In this document: positions 1 through 8,808 of the stretch, piece by piece
Layout of the letters: each line of letters begins with the position of its first letter
How positions within the stretch are numbered: the stretch's first letter is position 1
Assembly: GCA_903870995.1 (NCBI GenBank)
Contig: CAIQFD010000056.1
Location: 25,640 to 89,639 of the forward strand
DNA length: 64,000 nucleotides
From: an uncultured Methylophilaceae bacterium
GTDB lineage: Bacteria; Pseudomonadota; Gammaproteobacteria; Burkholderiales; Methylophilaceae
Direction: 5' to 3'
Position numbers and translations under genes: made by a program
The notes under the pieces: model-generated
Databases searched by the model: none
What the model saw: only the letters and a program-made list of their open reading frames with translations
Told to the model about the DNA's origin: nothing

Positions 1-620
1 TGGGCGTGAAGTATAACGAACTGCCAATTAGCCCTTTGTTTAATCTGTTTAGAGAGACACTGGCAGATGAGTTTTCTGGCTTGCCTTTTGATACCACAGA
101 AGAAAACTTACAAGCCCGTATTCGCGGCATGTTGCTCATGGCCTTGTCAAATAAGTTCGGCACTATTGTCTTGACTACGGGTAATAAGAGTGAGATGGCG
201 GTAGGCTATTCAACACTCTATGGCGATATGGCCGGGGGGTTCGCGCTACTTAAAGATGTGCCAAAAACATTGGTTTATCAGCTATCAAATTATCGCAATT
301 CAATTTCACCAGTTATCCCTGAACGCATTATTACGCGTCCGCCTTCAGCGGAGTTGCGTCACGATCAAAAAGACCAAGATAGCTTGCCAGCCTATGAAAT
401 TCTCGATGCCATTATGGAGGCTTATGTTGAGCATGATGCCAGCCGAGCTGACATCGTAGCGATGGGATATAGAGCACAAGATGTGAATCGTGTAACATCG
501 CTCATAGATCGAAATGAATATAAGCGTCGCCAGGCTCCTATAGGTGTCCGGATTACCCAGCGTGGTTTTGGTAAGGATAGGCGCTATCCAATTACTTCAA
601 AGTTTGTACTAAACAGTTAG
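1..620 (+). CDS. nadE: NAD synthetase, C-terminal part (5' truncated by window)
   Basis: This is the C-terminal ATP-pyrophosphatase part of an NAD+ synthetase, which amidates nicotinic acid adenine dinucleotide to NAD+ in the cytoplasm. The reading frame is open to the left edge, so the GTG at position 6 offered by the ORF track is an internal codon and not a start. The diagnostic stretch [19 protein letters not shown], followed by a [12 protein letters not shown] segment, is typical of the synthetase domain. By family, betaproteobacterial enzymes of this type usually carry an N-terminal glutamine amidohydrolase domain, which would lie outside the window. It ends 35 bp before glnB on the same strand, so the two may be cotranscribed. 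Confidence 0.93.
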   Translation, partial: GVKYNELPISPLFNLFRETLADEFSGLPFDTTEENLQARIRGMLLMALSNKFGTIVLTTGNKSEMAVGYSTLYGDMAGGFALLKDVPKTLVYQLSNYRNSISPVIPERIITRPPSAELRHDQKDQDSLPAYEILDAIMEAYVEHDASRADIVAMGYRAQDVNRVTSLIDRNEYKRRQAPIGVRITQRGFGKDRRYPITSKFVLNS

Positions 621-655
621 AAGTTGATTAAGTTGTTATTTGAGGGGAAAAATAA

Positions 656-994
<339 letters not shown>

Positions 995-1017
995 TTTATT
1001 TCGCGTTGGCTAAGTTG

Positions 1018-2808
1018 TTAAAACCCAAGCCAGCGTGCTGATTGGTAGAAAATAAAGCTAACTACCCAAGCCAAGCTTAAAGACCAAACGATAGAGAGCC
1101 CTGCAAACAACCAGCTTTTTGCTTCGTTTTTTAACGTGATAATCGTTGATAAGCAAGGGGTGTAAATCAGCGTGAACAGCATAAAGCTCATGCCTTGCAC
1201 CCAATCTAGTTTTTGCGCCATCATGTGCATCAGTGCATCGCCTTGAAGTCCGTAAATGACAGCAAGCGCACCAATCACAATTTCTTTAGCAACAAAGCCG
1301 AAAATTAAAGCAATCGCGAGTTGGCTGTCTATGCCAATTGGACTTAGTGCGACTGAAAACCAATCTCCAATTTTTCCTGCATAAGTGGCACTACTTGCAG
1401 GTGCTACATCCATCGGGAAATGCGTTAACGCCCATACCAAAATTACACCGATGGTGATGAACTTACTTGCACGACTAATAAAATACCTGACTTCTTGCCA
1501 GCCCCTTAGCCATATTTGTCGCGCTGTAGGGAAGCGATAGGGGGGTAGCTCGAGAATAAAAGGCTCGTTATTTTTATACTGGCCCTTGAACAACATGGCC
1601 GTGATAAAAATAGTGATAAAGCTTACTAAGTAGAGTGCAAACAATACTAGTGGCGCTTGGCTTGCCGTGAACAAGGTCGCAGTCATAAACAAGAATACTT
1701 GCAAACGCGCAGAGCAGAGTGATAAGGGAATCACTAGCATGGTGAGTAAACGCATATTTTTTGAGCGCATGACGCGTGTGCCCATGAGTGCCGGCACATT
1801 GCAACCAAAGCCCATTAACACCATCACAAAACCTCGGCCATCTAAGCCCATTTTAGCCATCAAGGCGTCAACTAAAAATGCCGCGCGAGATAGATAGCCG
1901 CTGTCTTCCACCATCGTCATAATTAGAAAGAACAAAACGATGATAGGAATGAATGCTGCAACAGTACCAATGCCGTTATAAACACCATCTAGCAATAAAC
2001 CGTTTAGCCAAGAGGGTGTATTCGATAACAGTGGATCTAAAGCACTGGTACGAAGTGATGCGAGTAGCCATGCAATGCCATCTTGTAGTGGCTTCCCAGC
2101 ATTAAAAATAAACTGAAATAGCACATACATGGCGGCGAAAAATATGGGAAGGCCTAGCCATGGATGCAGCAACACTTTGTCGATGCGGTTAGTTAGGTCA
2201 TCACCAAGTTGCATTGGCATTTGTACGGTATCTTGTACGATGGCTTCCATCTCCGCTTCGATATTTGAATCTTGTTGAAGCTCTTCGCAGATTTGTTCAG
2301 CGCTTACATCCACCTTTGTTTTGGATAATACTGCAGATGCAGTTTTAAGCGCATCTGGACAGCGATCACCATATTTCGCACTAATTTGCACCACCGGCAT
2401 ATTGAGTTTAGTTGACATTGCTTCGGTGTCGATTGTAATTCCGGCACGCTTTGCTTCGTCACTCATGTTGAGTAGTAGCATTGAAGGTAATCCTAATGCA
2501 CGGATTTGGATTGCCAGTGAAAGCTGTCTGTCGATTTGAGCGCTGTTTGCAACAATCATCACTAAATCTACATTGTTGTTGCTTAGAAAGTGGCGCACAA
2601 CTTGTTCGTCATCTGAATAACCATGCAGGTCGTAAAGGCCAGGCAAGTCGATGAGTTCAGCGATATGCCCACCCATTAAGATTTTTGCACTCATCAAATC
2701 AACTGTAATGCCAGGCCAATTGCCAACCCGTGCAGAAGCACCAGACAGACGATTGAATAGGGTGGATTTCCCCGTGTTTGGCATACCTAAAAGTGCGATA
2801 CGTTTCAT
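1018..2808 (-). CDS. feoB: Ferrous iron transporter B, short form
   Basis: Inner-membrane Fe(II) uptake protein with a cytosolic G-protein domain fused to a multi-spanning membrane domain. Visible motifs are G1 GMPNTGKST (residues 8-16), G3 DLPG, a G4-like NMSD, and the two membrane gate motifs GFGCNVPALMGTR and IYTPCLST. At 596 aa it is well below the roughly 770 aa of the E. coli protein, yet both the GTPase and the paired gate segments are present, so it reads as a compact intact form and not a truncation. Its ATG overlaps the feoA stop by 4 bp, so translation is probably coupled. Confidence 0.94.
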   Translation of the reverse strand: MKRIALLGMPNTGKSTLFNRLSGASARVGNWPGITVDLMSAKILMGGHIAELIDLPGLYDLHGYSDDEQVVRHFLSNNNVDLVMIVANSAQIDRQLSLAIQIRALGLPSMLLLNMSDEAKRAGITIDTEAMSTKLNMPVVQISAKYGDRCPDALKTASAVLSKTKVDVSAEQICEELQQDSNIEAEMEAIVQDTVQMPMQLGDDLTNRIDKVLLHPWLGLPIFFAAMYVLFQFIFNAGKPLQDGIAWLLASLRTSALDPLLSNTPSWLNGLLLDGVYNGIGTVAAFIPIIVLFFLIMTMVEDSGYLSRAAFLVDALMAKMGLDGRGFVMVLMGFGCNVPALMGTRVMRSKNMRLLTMLVIPLSLCSARLQVFLFMTATLFTASQAPLVLFALYLVSFITIFITAMLFKGQYKNNEPFILELPPYRFPTARQIWLRGWQEVRYFISRASKFITIGVILVWALTHFPMDVAPASSATYAGKIGDWFSVALSPIGIDSQLAIALIFGFVAKEIVIGALAVIYGLQGDALMHMMAQKLDWVQGMSFMLFTLIYTPCLSTIITLKNEAKSWLFAGLSIVWSLSLAWVVSFIFYQSARWLGF

Positions 2809-3047
2809 GATGTTCTGATCTTAATGCGAATGGCTTCTGAGCGGCGAAGGATGATGTCCGTGTTGCCAATCCGAACTTGCAGAGGACCGTTAAAACTAGC
2901 GCAGCGGATTAACTCGATTTTTTTACCGGTCCGAAAGCCAAGCGCAGCTAGTCGGTGGAATAACGAATCTTCAGCTTCAATGCTGGAGATGACGCCTATT
3001 TCACTGGGCTTTAGATGAGAAAGATCGGTACTAGTGGTCACGCTCAT
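2805..3047 (-). CDS. feoA: Ferrous iron transport protein A
   Basis: Small SH3-like cytosolic partner of FeoB. The core GxISSIEAEDSLFHRLAALGFRTGKKIELI is typical of the family, and it is followed directly by feoB. The ORF track begins six codons further upstream at 3065. I chose the ATG at 3047 because it gives 80 aa, near the usual FeoA size, and leaves more leader between the Fur-like site and the start. Neither ATG has a convincing Shine-Dalgarno sequence, so 3065 remains possible. The operon is feoAB with no feoC seen. Confidence 0.9.
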   Translation of the reverse strand: MSVTTSTDLSHLKPSEIGVISSIEAEDSLFHRLAALGFRTGKKIELIRCASFNGPLQVRIGNTDIILRRSEAIRIKIRTS

Positions 3048-3071
3048 TTTGATTGAATGACACATTCTAAA

Positions 3072-3086
3072 TGATAATAATTCTTA
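3072..3086. promoter_or_regulatory. Fur-box-like operator upstream of feoAB
   Basis: The 15-mer TGATAATAATTCTTA matches the 7-1-7 Fur consensus TGATAATnATTATCA at 12 of 14 informative positions. It lies just upstream of feoA, where an iron-responsive repressor would be expected. The site is seen directly in the sequence. Binding by Fur is inferred from the consensus and the target genes. Confidence 0.7.
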
Positions 3087-3127
3087 TTGTCTCATAAAAA
3101 CGTCACGATGATGCATCATGAGGACAT

Positions 3128-3157
3128 AAAAAATGGCCTGCAAGCAGGCCATTTTTT
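3128..3157 (-). terminator. Rho-independent terminator of the yciB-yciI-bolA-PPIase operon
   Basis: A 9-bp stem AATGGCCTG/CAGGCCATT with a short CAAG loop is flanked by A and T runs, 24 bp past the parvulin stop codon. Read on the minus strand it ends in a T run. The flanking A tract could also make it work in the other direction, but no rightward gene ends there. Confidence 0.85.
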
Positions 3158-3180
3158 AGCTTAAAAATATAAGTAATGTC

Positions 3181-3990
3181 TTATTTTTTAGCGGCTGGCT
3201 TTGTGTTGTCTACGATTGTTGCTTTAGCACGCAAGTCTGTCAGCATTTTTTCCAATTGACGTTGGCTAAGTTGTTTTTGCAAATTTTCTTTTACTTTGTC
3301 GTATGGAGGTGCTTTCATTTCACGGACATCATCTAATTTAATCACGTGCCAGCCGAATTGAGTTTGAACAGGATCTGAAGTGGTGCGACCTTTTTGAAGT
3401 TTAGATACGGCTTCACCAAAAGGTTTTACCATGCCACCTAAGGCGAACCAACCTAAGTCTCCGCCTTTTTCCTTAGAGCCTGGGTCAATTGATTTCTCTT
3501 TGGCGATTTTTGAAAAATCACCGCCTTTGTTTAATTGTGCAATCACGTCTTTGGCTTCAGTTTCTGAGGCCAGTAAAATATGGCGTGCGTTATATTCTTT
3601 ATCACCTAATTCTGTTTTGAATTTTTCATAAGCTGCTTTTGTTTCAGAGTCGCTTACAGGGTGATTGCGTAAGTGGTCTTGAATGAAAACATTCACCAAT
3701 AACTCACGACGTGTTAACTCTTCTTTTGCAATGTAATCAGGCTTTTTATCAATCCCGGCTTTTTGTGCTTCTTGAAGCACTAATTCACTGCTAATTAATT
3801 TAGACATGATCACATCACGCACATTGTCATCCACTTTTTGACCATGATCTGTCGCATCTTTAACGATGAAATCAAATAGTGATTGCTTGATTGGTTTGCC
3901 GTTGACGGTGGCGGCCACATCGCCTGCAAATACCGAGGCACTGAAGCTTAATGAAGCAATTAACAAAAGGGTGATTCTAGAGATTTTCAT
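3181..3990 (-). CDS. Periplasmic parvulin-type peptidyl-prolyl cis-trans isomerase
   Basis: Exported folding factor. A Sec signal peptide (MKISRITLLLIASLSFSASVFA) precedes a SurA-like alpha-helical N-terminal segment and one parvulin domain at about residues 130-225. The parvulin core is intact: the first histidine is in NARHILL, followed by GGDLGWF, KPFGEAV and the second catalytic-type histidine in FGWHVIKL. The protein ends in a Lys/Ala-rich tail. It is the last gene of the yciB-yciI-bolA operon, a common betaproteobacterial order. A divergent paralogue lies at 60348-61148. Confidence 0.92.
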   Translation of the reverse strand: MKISRITLLLIASLSFSASVFAGDVAATVNGKPIKQSLFDFIVKDATDHGQKVDDNVRDVIMSKLISSELVLQEAQKAGIDKKPDYIAKEELTRRELLVNVFIQDHLRNHPVSDSETKAAYEKFKTELGDKEYNARHILLASETEAKDVIAQLNKGGDFSKIAKEKSIDPGSKEKGGDLGWFALGGMVKPFGEAVSKLQKGRTTSDPVQTQFGWHVIKLDDVREMKAPPYDKVKENLQKQLSQRQLEKMLTDLRAKATIVDNTKPAAKK

Positions 3991-4050
3991 TCAAGGTCCT
4001 TAAAGGGTTTGATTGGAATGTGAGGTTGTTTTTTGACAATATTATAGGGT

Positions 4051-4308
4051 TTATTCATTGCTAGCGATAGCGTGGATGCTGAGTGCGTGAATTTGTTTGG
4101 GAATCAGGTCACCCATCAATTGATAAATTGCGCGATGACGCGCTACTTGAGACTTCCCATTAAACTCAGCACTAACTATTTTTACTGTGAAATGACCGCC
4201 ACCACCATTACCTTTGTGTCCAGCATGTAAAGCGCTATCGTCTTGAATCTCTAATTGGCTGGGAGCTAAAGATTGGAGTCTGGTGTTGATTTCTTCTATT
4301 AAGTTCAT
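4051..4308 (-). CDS. bolA: BolA family protein
   Basis: An 85-aa BolA-fold protein, by family a partner of monothiol glutaredoxins in Fe-S cluster handling and linked to stress morphology. The conserved helix-turn motif RHRAIYQLMGDLIPKQIHALSI and the GGHFTVKIVSAEFNGKSQVARHR core are visible. The family's usual loop carries an unusual Gly-rich segment here (HKGNGGGGHF). It lies one base from yciI and is surely in the same leftward transcript. Confidence 0.92.
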   Translation of the reverse strand: MNLIEEINTRLQSLAPSQLEIQDDSALHAGHKGNGGGGHFTVKIVSAEFNGKSQVARHRAIYQLMGDLIPKQIHALSIHAIASNE

Positions 4309-4309
4309 G

Positions 4310-4612
4310 TTAAGCCGGTAAGGTTTTACGAAAAGGTTTAACGCTCACACTGGCGTAAACGCCTGCACTGACGAAAGGGTCTGCATTTGCCCAAGCTTTC
4401 GCTTCGGCAAGTGTATTAAACTCAGCCACAATTAAACTGCCAGTGAAGCCCGCTGGCCCTGGGTCTAGGCTATCAATTGCAGGAAAAGGCCCCGCTAATA
4501 ACAATCGACCTGCTTCGTGGAGTGCCGTCAGTCTTGCTAAGTGCGCCGGACGATTTGCTAAACGCTGTTCTAAACTATTAGGCGTGTCTTCAGTAACGAT
4601 GGCATACCACAT
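4310..4612 (-). CDS. yciI: YciI family protein
   Basis: A 100-aa ferredoxin-like-fold protein of the YciI (DUF1330-related/dehydrochlorinase-like) family, whose biochemical function is generally unknown. The characteristic Arg-x-x-His segment ([23 protein letters not shown]) and the conserved Asp-Pro-Phe near the end ([16 protein letters not shown]) are present. It overlaps the end of yciB by one base and precedes bolA by one base, so all are translationally linked. Confidence 0.9.
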   Translation of the reverse strand: MWYAIVTEDTPNSLEQRLANRPAHLARLTALHEAGRLLLAGPFPAIDSLDPGPAGFTGSLIVAEFNTLAEAKAWANADPFVSAGVYASVSVKPFRKTLPA

Positions 4613-5235
4613 TATGCTTTGTCCTCATTGATGATGTATTTGTTAATGGCAACGCTTTGCACAATGATAAAAATAAACATCAACCCCATCGTGCCGAATA
4701 GCTTAAAGCTTGCCCACGTGTCTATTGAGTAATGGAAAGCGACATATAGATTAAGTGCGCCTAAAGCACTGAAGAATATTGCCCAAGCAACATTCAGATT
4801 ATTCCAAATCGTTTCAGGCAGTTGAATCTCTTTGCCCATCATCATTTTGATGATGTTCTTTCTAGAAAATAGCCTTGCACCAATCAGCACAACCGCAAAG
4901 GTCCAATACAATAAAGTGGGCTTCCATTTAATAAAAGCATCGTTTTGAAAGTAAAGCGTCATGCCTCCCAAGATGGTCACTAACAAGGCGCTGAGCCATA
5001 AAGTGTTATCGACTTTTTTATAATGCAGTTTTGCCCAAATGATTTGAATAATGCTCCCGATAATGACAGCTACCGTGGCTAGCATGATAGGCACTAAGCT
5101 AGGCTTAACGGTGGTCGCAATGCCAACGGTGGTGAGTATTTCACCCAATACTGCACTTGCCGAAGCAGCTTTTTCAGCCACTTTTAGCGTAATGAAAAAT
5201 AAAATGACGGGGAATAAATCGAATAAAAACTTCAT
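4612..5235 (-). CDS. yciB: Inner membrane-spanning septation-associated protein YciB/IspA
   Basis: Polytopic inner-membrane protein of the intracellular septation protein A family, 207 aa with about five to six hydrophobic helices. The N-terminus [19 protein letters not shown] and the [19 protein letters not shown] loop are diagnostic. Family knowledge links YciB to envelope integrity and septation. It is the first gene of the leftward operon yciB-yciI-bolA-PPIase. The 147-bp gap to the divergent RNase AM gene should hold both promoters. Confidence 0.93.
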   Translation of the reverse strand: MKFLFDLFPVILFFITLKVAEKAASASAVLGEILTTVGIATTVKPSLVPIMLATVAVIIGSIIQIIWAKLHYKKVDNTLWLSALLVTILGGMTLYFQNDAFIKWKPTLLYWTFAVVLIGARLFSRKNIIKMMMGKEIQLPETIWNNLNVAWAIFFSALGALNLYVAFHYSIDTWASFKLFGTMGLMFIFIIVQSVAINKYIINEDKA

Positions 5236-5300
5236 GTACTGCTTTCAGTAAAAGGTTTGCTGGCTTAACGCCGCTTTAAGTGTCGGTTATACCCGTATTT

Positions 5301-5309
5301 TGCTATGAT
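5301..5309 (+). promoter_or_regulatory. Possible extended -10 promoter for the RNase AM/yciO block
   Basis: TGCTATGAT fits an extended -10 element (TGn plus TATGAT) about 75 bp upstream of the PHP-domain gene. No good -35 hexamer accompanies it, so this is tentative. Confidence 0.3.
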
Positions 5310-5382
5310 GTGTGAAGCCTGACAAGGCAACTTTTTATTTATTAATGTTTATTTCCATTACTTTATTCAATTCCCATTAAAA

Positions 5383-6243
5383 ATGCGCTCTCTCATTGAT
5401 CTTCATTGCCATTCTACCGTTTCTGATGGGGTGTTAACGCCAACTGAAATCGTGAATCATGCTGCCGAAAAAGGGGTGCGGGTCTTAGCGTTGACAGATC
5501 ATGACGATGTGGCTGGTTTGGCAAGTGCAAGATTAGTTGCAGAAACGCATGGCATGCAGTTTATTAACGGCGTTGAAGTCTCTGTTACTTGGCGCCGCCG
5601 CACTTTGCATATTGTTGGTCTAAAAATCAATCCTGAATATGCTCCGTTGGTCGAAGGGCTTGCCAAGATTCGTGCTGGTCGACACACGCGTGCTGAAGGT
5701 ATGGCGCAAGCCTTGGAAAAAGTAGGCATTCATGGCGCCCTAGAAGGGGCTTATGAATATAGTAAGGGTGGCATTATTAGCCGAACTCATTTTGCGCGGT
5801 TTTTGATTGAAAAAGGTTACGCCAAAGATACTAAGGCGGTGTTTAAGCATTATTTAGTTAAAGGTAAGCCTGGCTATATTGAACATCAATGGGCAAGTTT
5901 AGAAGATGCAATGGCTTGGATTATCGGTAGCGGAGGTGTCGCTGTGATTGCGCATCCAGGACGTTACGATTTGGGTCGTGTAACCATGTTGGAGTTAATG
6001 CATGAGTTTCGTGCGCTTGGCGGCGAAGCGATTGAAGTGGTAACGGGTAGTCATACGGTGGATCAGTATCAAGAGTTTGCAAAAATGGCCAAATCATTCG
6101 ATTTAGCCTCATCGATGGGTTCTGATTATCATGGTAAAGGGCAAACTTATATTGAGATGGGGCGCTTGCCTAGCTTGCCTAGTAACTGTTTGCCTGTTTG
6201 GCGTGATTGGCCTGAAGTCCAAAATATCGAACTAGAGGCGTAA
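5383..6243 (+). CDS. rnm: PHP-domain phosphoesterase, probable 5'-3' exoribonuclease RNase AM
   Basis: Polymerase-and-histidinol-phosphatase-fold hydrolase matching the YciV/TrpH family, shown in E. coli to be a 5'-3' exonuclease acting on short RNAs and rRNA 5' ends. Metal-binding motifs appear in order: DLHCHSTVSDG (N-terminus), LTDHDD, GVEVS, SRTHFA (mid), VIAHPGRYD, and GSDYHGKG near the C-terminus. The 286-aa length is normal. It is followed after 3 bp by yciO, the same neighbour as in E. coli, which supports the assignment. Confidence 0.9.
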   Translation: MRSLIDLHCHSTVSDGVLTPTEIVNHAAEKGVRVLALTDHDDVAGLASARLVAETHGMQFINGVEVSVTWRRRTLHIVGLKINPEYAPLVEGLAKIRAGRHTRAEGMAQALEKVGIHGALEGAYEYSKGGIISRTHFARFLIEKGYAKDTKAVFKHYLVKGKPGYIEHQWASLEDAMAWIIGSGGVAVIAHPGRYDLGRVTMLELMHEFRALGGEAIEVVTGSHTVDQYQEFAKMAKSFDLASSMGSDYHGKGQTYIEMGRLPSLPSNCLPVWRDWPEVQNIELEA

Positions 6244-6246
6244 TCA

Positions 6247-6876
6247 ATGGCGCAATACTTTTCTATTCATGCAGAAAATCCACAAGCGCGATTGGTCAAT
6301 CAGGCGGTTGAAATATTAAATCGTGGCGGGGTGATTGCCTATCCAACAGACTCTAGTTATGCCCTCGGCTGCATCATTGGCAATAAAGATGCACAAACAC
6401 GTATTCGTGCGATTCGTGGTGTAGATGAAAGCCATCATTTCACTTTAGTATGTCGTAACTTGGCAGAGCTTGCGACATATGCGCAGGTCGATAATGTGCA
6501 ATTTCGTTTATTGAAAGCGAACACACCTGGCCAATACACTTTTGTGCTGAAAGCCACGCGTGAAGTGCCTAGGCGTTTGCAACATCCTAAACGAAGTACG
6601 CTTGGTTTACGCGTGCCAAATCATGCTGTGACGCAGGCTTTATTGGCAGAACTAAATCAGCCGTTGTTGAGCATGACATTGTCTTTAAAAGATGATGCTG
6701 AGCCCTTAAATGAAGCTTGGGAAATTCGTGACCGTTTAGAGCATCAGTTGGATTTGGTGATAGATGCTGGCGCGTGCTCAGCTTTGCCGACGACAGTGAT
6801 TGATCTCACTACAGATGAGCCGCAATTGATTAGGCGCGGTGCGGGTGATTTGGCGCCGTTTGATTTGGAAGATTAA
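6247..6876 (+). CDS. yciO: Sua5/YciO family protein
   Basis: A 209-aa YrdC-fold protein. It shows the family's nucleotide/RNA-binding core (GGVIAYPTDSSYALGC, KRSTLGLRVPNH) and ends with the typical LIRRGAGDL. By family, members relate to threonylcarbamoyl-AMP synthases for tRNA t6A, but YciO-type proteins are poor substitutes for TsaC and their own role is not settled. The position directly after the YciV-type gene favours YciO over TsaC. Confidence 0.9.
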   Translation: MAQYFSIHAENPQARLVNQAVEILNRGGVIAYPTDSSYALGCIIGNKDAQTRIRAIRGVDESHHFTLVCRNLAELATYAQVDNVQFRLLKANTPGQYTFVLKATREVPRRLQHPKRSTLGLRVPNHAVTQALLAELNQPLLSMTLSLKDDAEPLNEAWEIRDRLEHQLDLVIDAGACSALPTTVIDLTTDEPQLIRRGAGDLAPFDLED

Positions 6877-6899
6877 ATGACATTGTTAAAGGGTACAAC

Positions 6900-7535
6900 A
6901 TGGAATTAACTTACGTACAGAAGATAGCGATTTATGCCTTGCCAGTGATTTTTGCAATTACTGTGCATGAGGCAGCACATGGTTTTGCGGCACGCTTTTT
7001 TGGTGACATGACTGCTGATAGAGCAGGGCGCATCACCTTAAATCCGCTTAAACATATTGACCCAATTGGCACCATTTTACTGCCTGCATTGACTTTGCTA
7101 GTTGGAGGTATTTTGTTTGGTTGGGCAAAGCCTGTCCCTGTTGATTTTTCGCGTTTACGCAATCCTAAACGCGATATGTTGTGGGTCGCGGCTGCTGGGC
7201 CAGCTTCTAATTTTGTGATGGCTTTGTTTTGGGCGCTGATGATTAAGTTGTCAGTGACTGCGCCGAATGTTTATTCAGAGCCAATGGCGTTGATGGGACA
7301 GGCTGGTGTCATGATTAATGTGGTCTTGATGGTGTTAAATCTTTTGCCTTTGCCGCCGCTAGATGGTGGACGAATTGCGGTGAGTTTGCTGCCAAATCAC
7401 TTGGCATATAAATATGCACAAATTGAGCGCTATGGATTCATTATTTTGATTGTCTTGCTTGCAACAGGGGTGCTTGGGCGAATCATGGAGCCGTTTATTG
7501 AAGCAGTGATACAGCTGATTCAGTTCATTTTTTAA
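6900..7535 (+). CDS. Site-2 protease family (M50) membrane metalloprotease
   Basis: Small multi-spanning rhomboid-unrelated intramembrane metalloprotease of the M50 family (211 aa). The zinc motif HEAAHG is at residues 23-28 inside the first membrane helix. The third ligand lies in the NLLPLPPLDGGRI motif around residues 147-160. No PDZ domain is present, so this is the short group (YwhC/SREBP-like) and not RseP. Its substrate is unknown. It sits between yciO and trpS in the same direction, a frequent proteobacterial arrangement with scpAB. Confidence 0.9.
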   Translation: MELTYVQKIAIYALPVIFAITVHEAAHGFAARFFGDMTADRAGRITLNPLKHIDPIGTILLPALTLLVGGILFGWAKPVPVDFSRLRNPKRDMLWVAAAGPASNFVMALFWALMIKLSVTAPNVYSEPMALMGQAGVMINVVLMVLNLLPLPPLDGGRIAVSLLPNHLAYKYAQIERYGFIILIVLLATGVLGRIMEPFIEAVIQLIQFIF

Positions 7536-7564
7536 TTTTTCGGGCGTGATTGCGCGCCTTTTCG

Positions 7565-7570
7565 TATAAT
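7565..7570 (+). promoter_or_regulatory. Possible -10 element for trpS-scpAB
   Basis: A perfect TATAAT lies 32 bp upstream of the trpS ATG in a 67-bp gap. The -35 region is poor, so activity is uncertain. Confidence 0.35.
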
Positions 7571-7602
7571 AGATTTCTCTTTATTTATGGTTATTCATCA
7601 CT

Positions 7603-8805
7603 ATGGCAGTTGAGCGCGTTTTATCGGGTATGCGTCCTACGGGAAGCTTGCATCTTGGGCATTATCACGGTGTATTAAAGAACTGGGTTAAGCTTCAGCA
7701 TGAGCATGAATGTTTATTCTTTGTTGCTGATTGGCATGCACTGACGACCCATTACGATACACCAGAGATTATCGAAGAAAGCGTTTGGGAAATGGTGATT
7801 GATTGGATTGCTGCGGGTGTAGACCCTGCAAAAGCAACCATCTTTATTCAGTCGAAAGTGCCAGAGCATGCTGAGTTGCATACTTTGCTTTCCATGATTA
7901 CTCCGCTTGGTTGGTTGGAACGTGTGCCAACTTATAAAGATCAACAAGAAAAGCTCGCGCAAAAAGACTTATCAACCTATGGGTTTTTAGGCTATCCATT
8001 GCTACAAAGTGCGGATATCTTGATTTATAAGGCAACTCAAGTGCCTGTCGGAGAGGATCAAATTCCTCATATTGAATTTACGCGTGAAATCGCACGTCGC
8101 TTCAATCATATTTATGGTCGTGAGAAAGGCTTTGAAGAAAAAGCAGAAGCAGCCATTAAAAAGCTTGGTAGCAAACGTGGGAGCTTATACGAGGAGCTAC
8201 GTAACCGTTACCAAGAAAGTGGCGATGATGAGGCGCTTGAGTCGGCCCGCGCAATGATTGAGGAACAACAAGGCTTAAGTTTGGGCGACCGTGAACGTTT
8301 GCTTGGCTACCTAGAGGGCGGCGGTAAGATGATTTTGGTTGAGCCGGAATATAAGCTCACGCCAGCATCCAAAATGCCAGGGTTAGATGGTCAAAAGATG
8401 TCTAAATCCTATAACAACACCATTTCAATGCGTGAGTCGCCTGACTCTGTGGCTAAAAAAATTAAGACCATGCCGACAGATCCAGCACGTATTCGTTTGA
8501 CTGATGTGGGCGATCCAGATAAATGTCCGGTTTGGCAATTGCATGAAGTCTATTCAAACGATGAAACTAAAGCTTGGGTGCAACAAGGTTGCCGCACAGC
8601 TGGTATCGGCTGTATTGCATGTAAAAGCCCTGTGATCGAAAGTGTCTTAGAAGAGCTAAAGCCTATTCAAGAACGCGCCGCACAATATGCTGAAGATCCA
8701 ATGTTGATTAAAAACGTTGTGGCTGAAGGCTGTGAGCGCGCTCGTAAAATGGCGCGTGAAACCATGCGTGAAGTGCGTGAAGTCATGGGTTTAAGTTACT
8801 CTTAA
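7603..8805 (+). CDS. trpS: Tryptophanyl-tRNA synthetase with Fe-S-type cysteine motif
   Basis: Class I aminoacyl-tRNA synthetase charging tRNA-Trp. The HIGH-type motif is HLGH (residues 17-20) and the KMSKS loop is at about 265-269. At 400 aa it exceeds the roughly 330-340 aa of compact TrpRS because of an inserted segment near residues 165-250 (AAIKKLGSKRGSLYEELRNR and onward). Four cysteines at 308, 330, 337 and 340 are spaced C-x21-C-x6-C-x2-C in the C-terminal domain. This closely resembles the C-x22-C-x6-C-x2-C 4Fe-4S site of Thermotoga maritima TrpRS. It is followed by scpA after 3 bp. Confidence 0.96.
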   Translation: MAVERVLSGMRPTGSLHLGHYHGVLKNWVKLQHEHECLFFVADWHALTTHYDTPEIIEESVWEMVIDWIAAGVDPAKATIFIQSKVPEHAELHTLLSMITPLGWLERVPTYKDQQEKLAQKDLSTYGFLGYPLLQSADILIYKATQVPVGEDQIPHIEFTREIARRFNHIYGREKGFEEKAEAAIKKLGSKRGSLYEELRNRYQESGDDEALESARAMIEEQQGLSLGDRERLLGYLEGGGKMILVEPEYKLTPASKMPGLDGQKMSKSYNNTISMRESPDSVAKKIKTMPTDPARIRLTDVGDPDKCPVWQLHEVYSNDETKAWVQQGCRTAGIGCIACKSPVIESVLEELKPIQERAAQYAEDPMLIKNVVAEGCERARKMARETMREVREVMGLSYS

Positions 8806-8808
8806 TTC

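Noticed and set aside
6-620. GTG at position 6 as the start of a 204-aa protein
   Set aside because: The frame is open to the window edge and the protein begins in the middle of the NAD synthetase domain, so the real start is outside.
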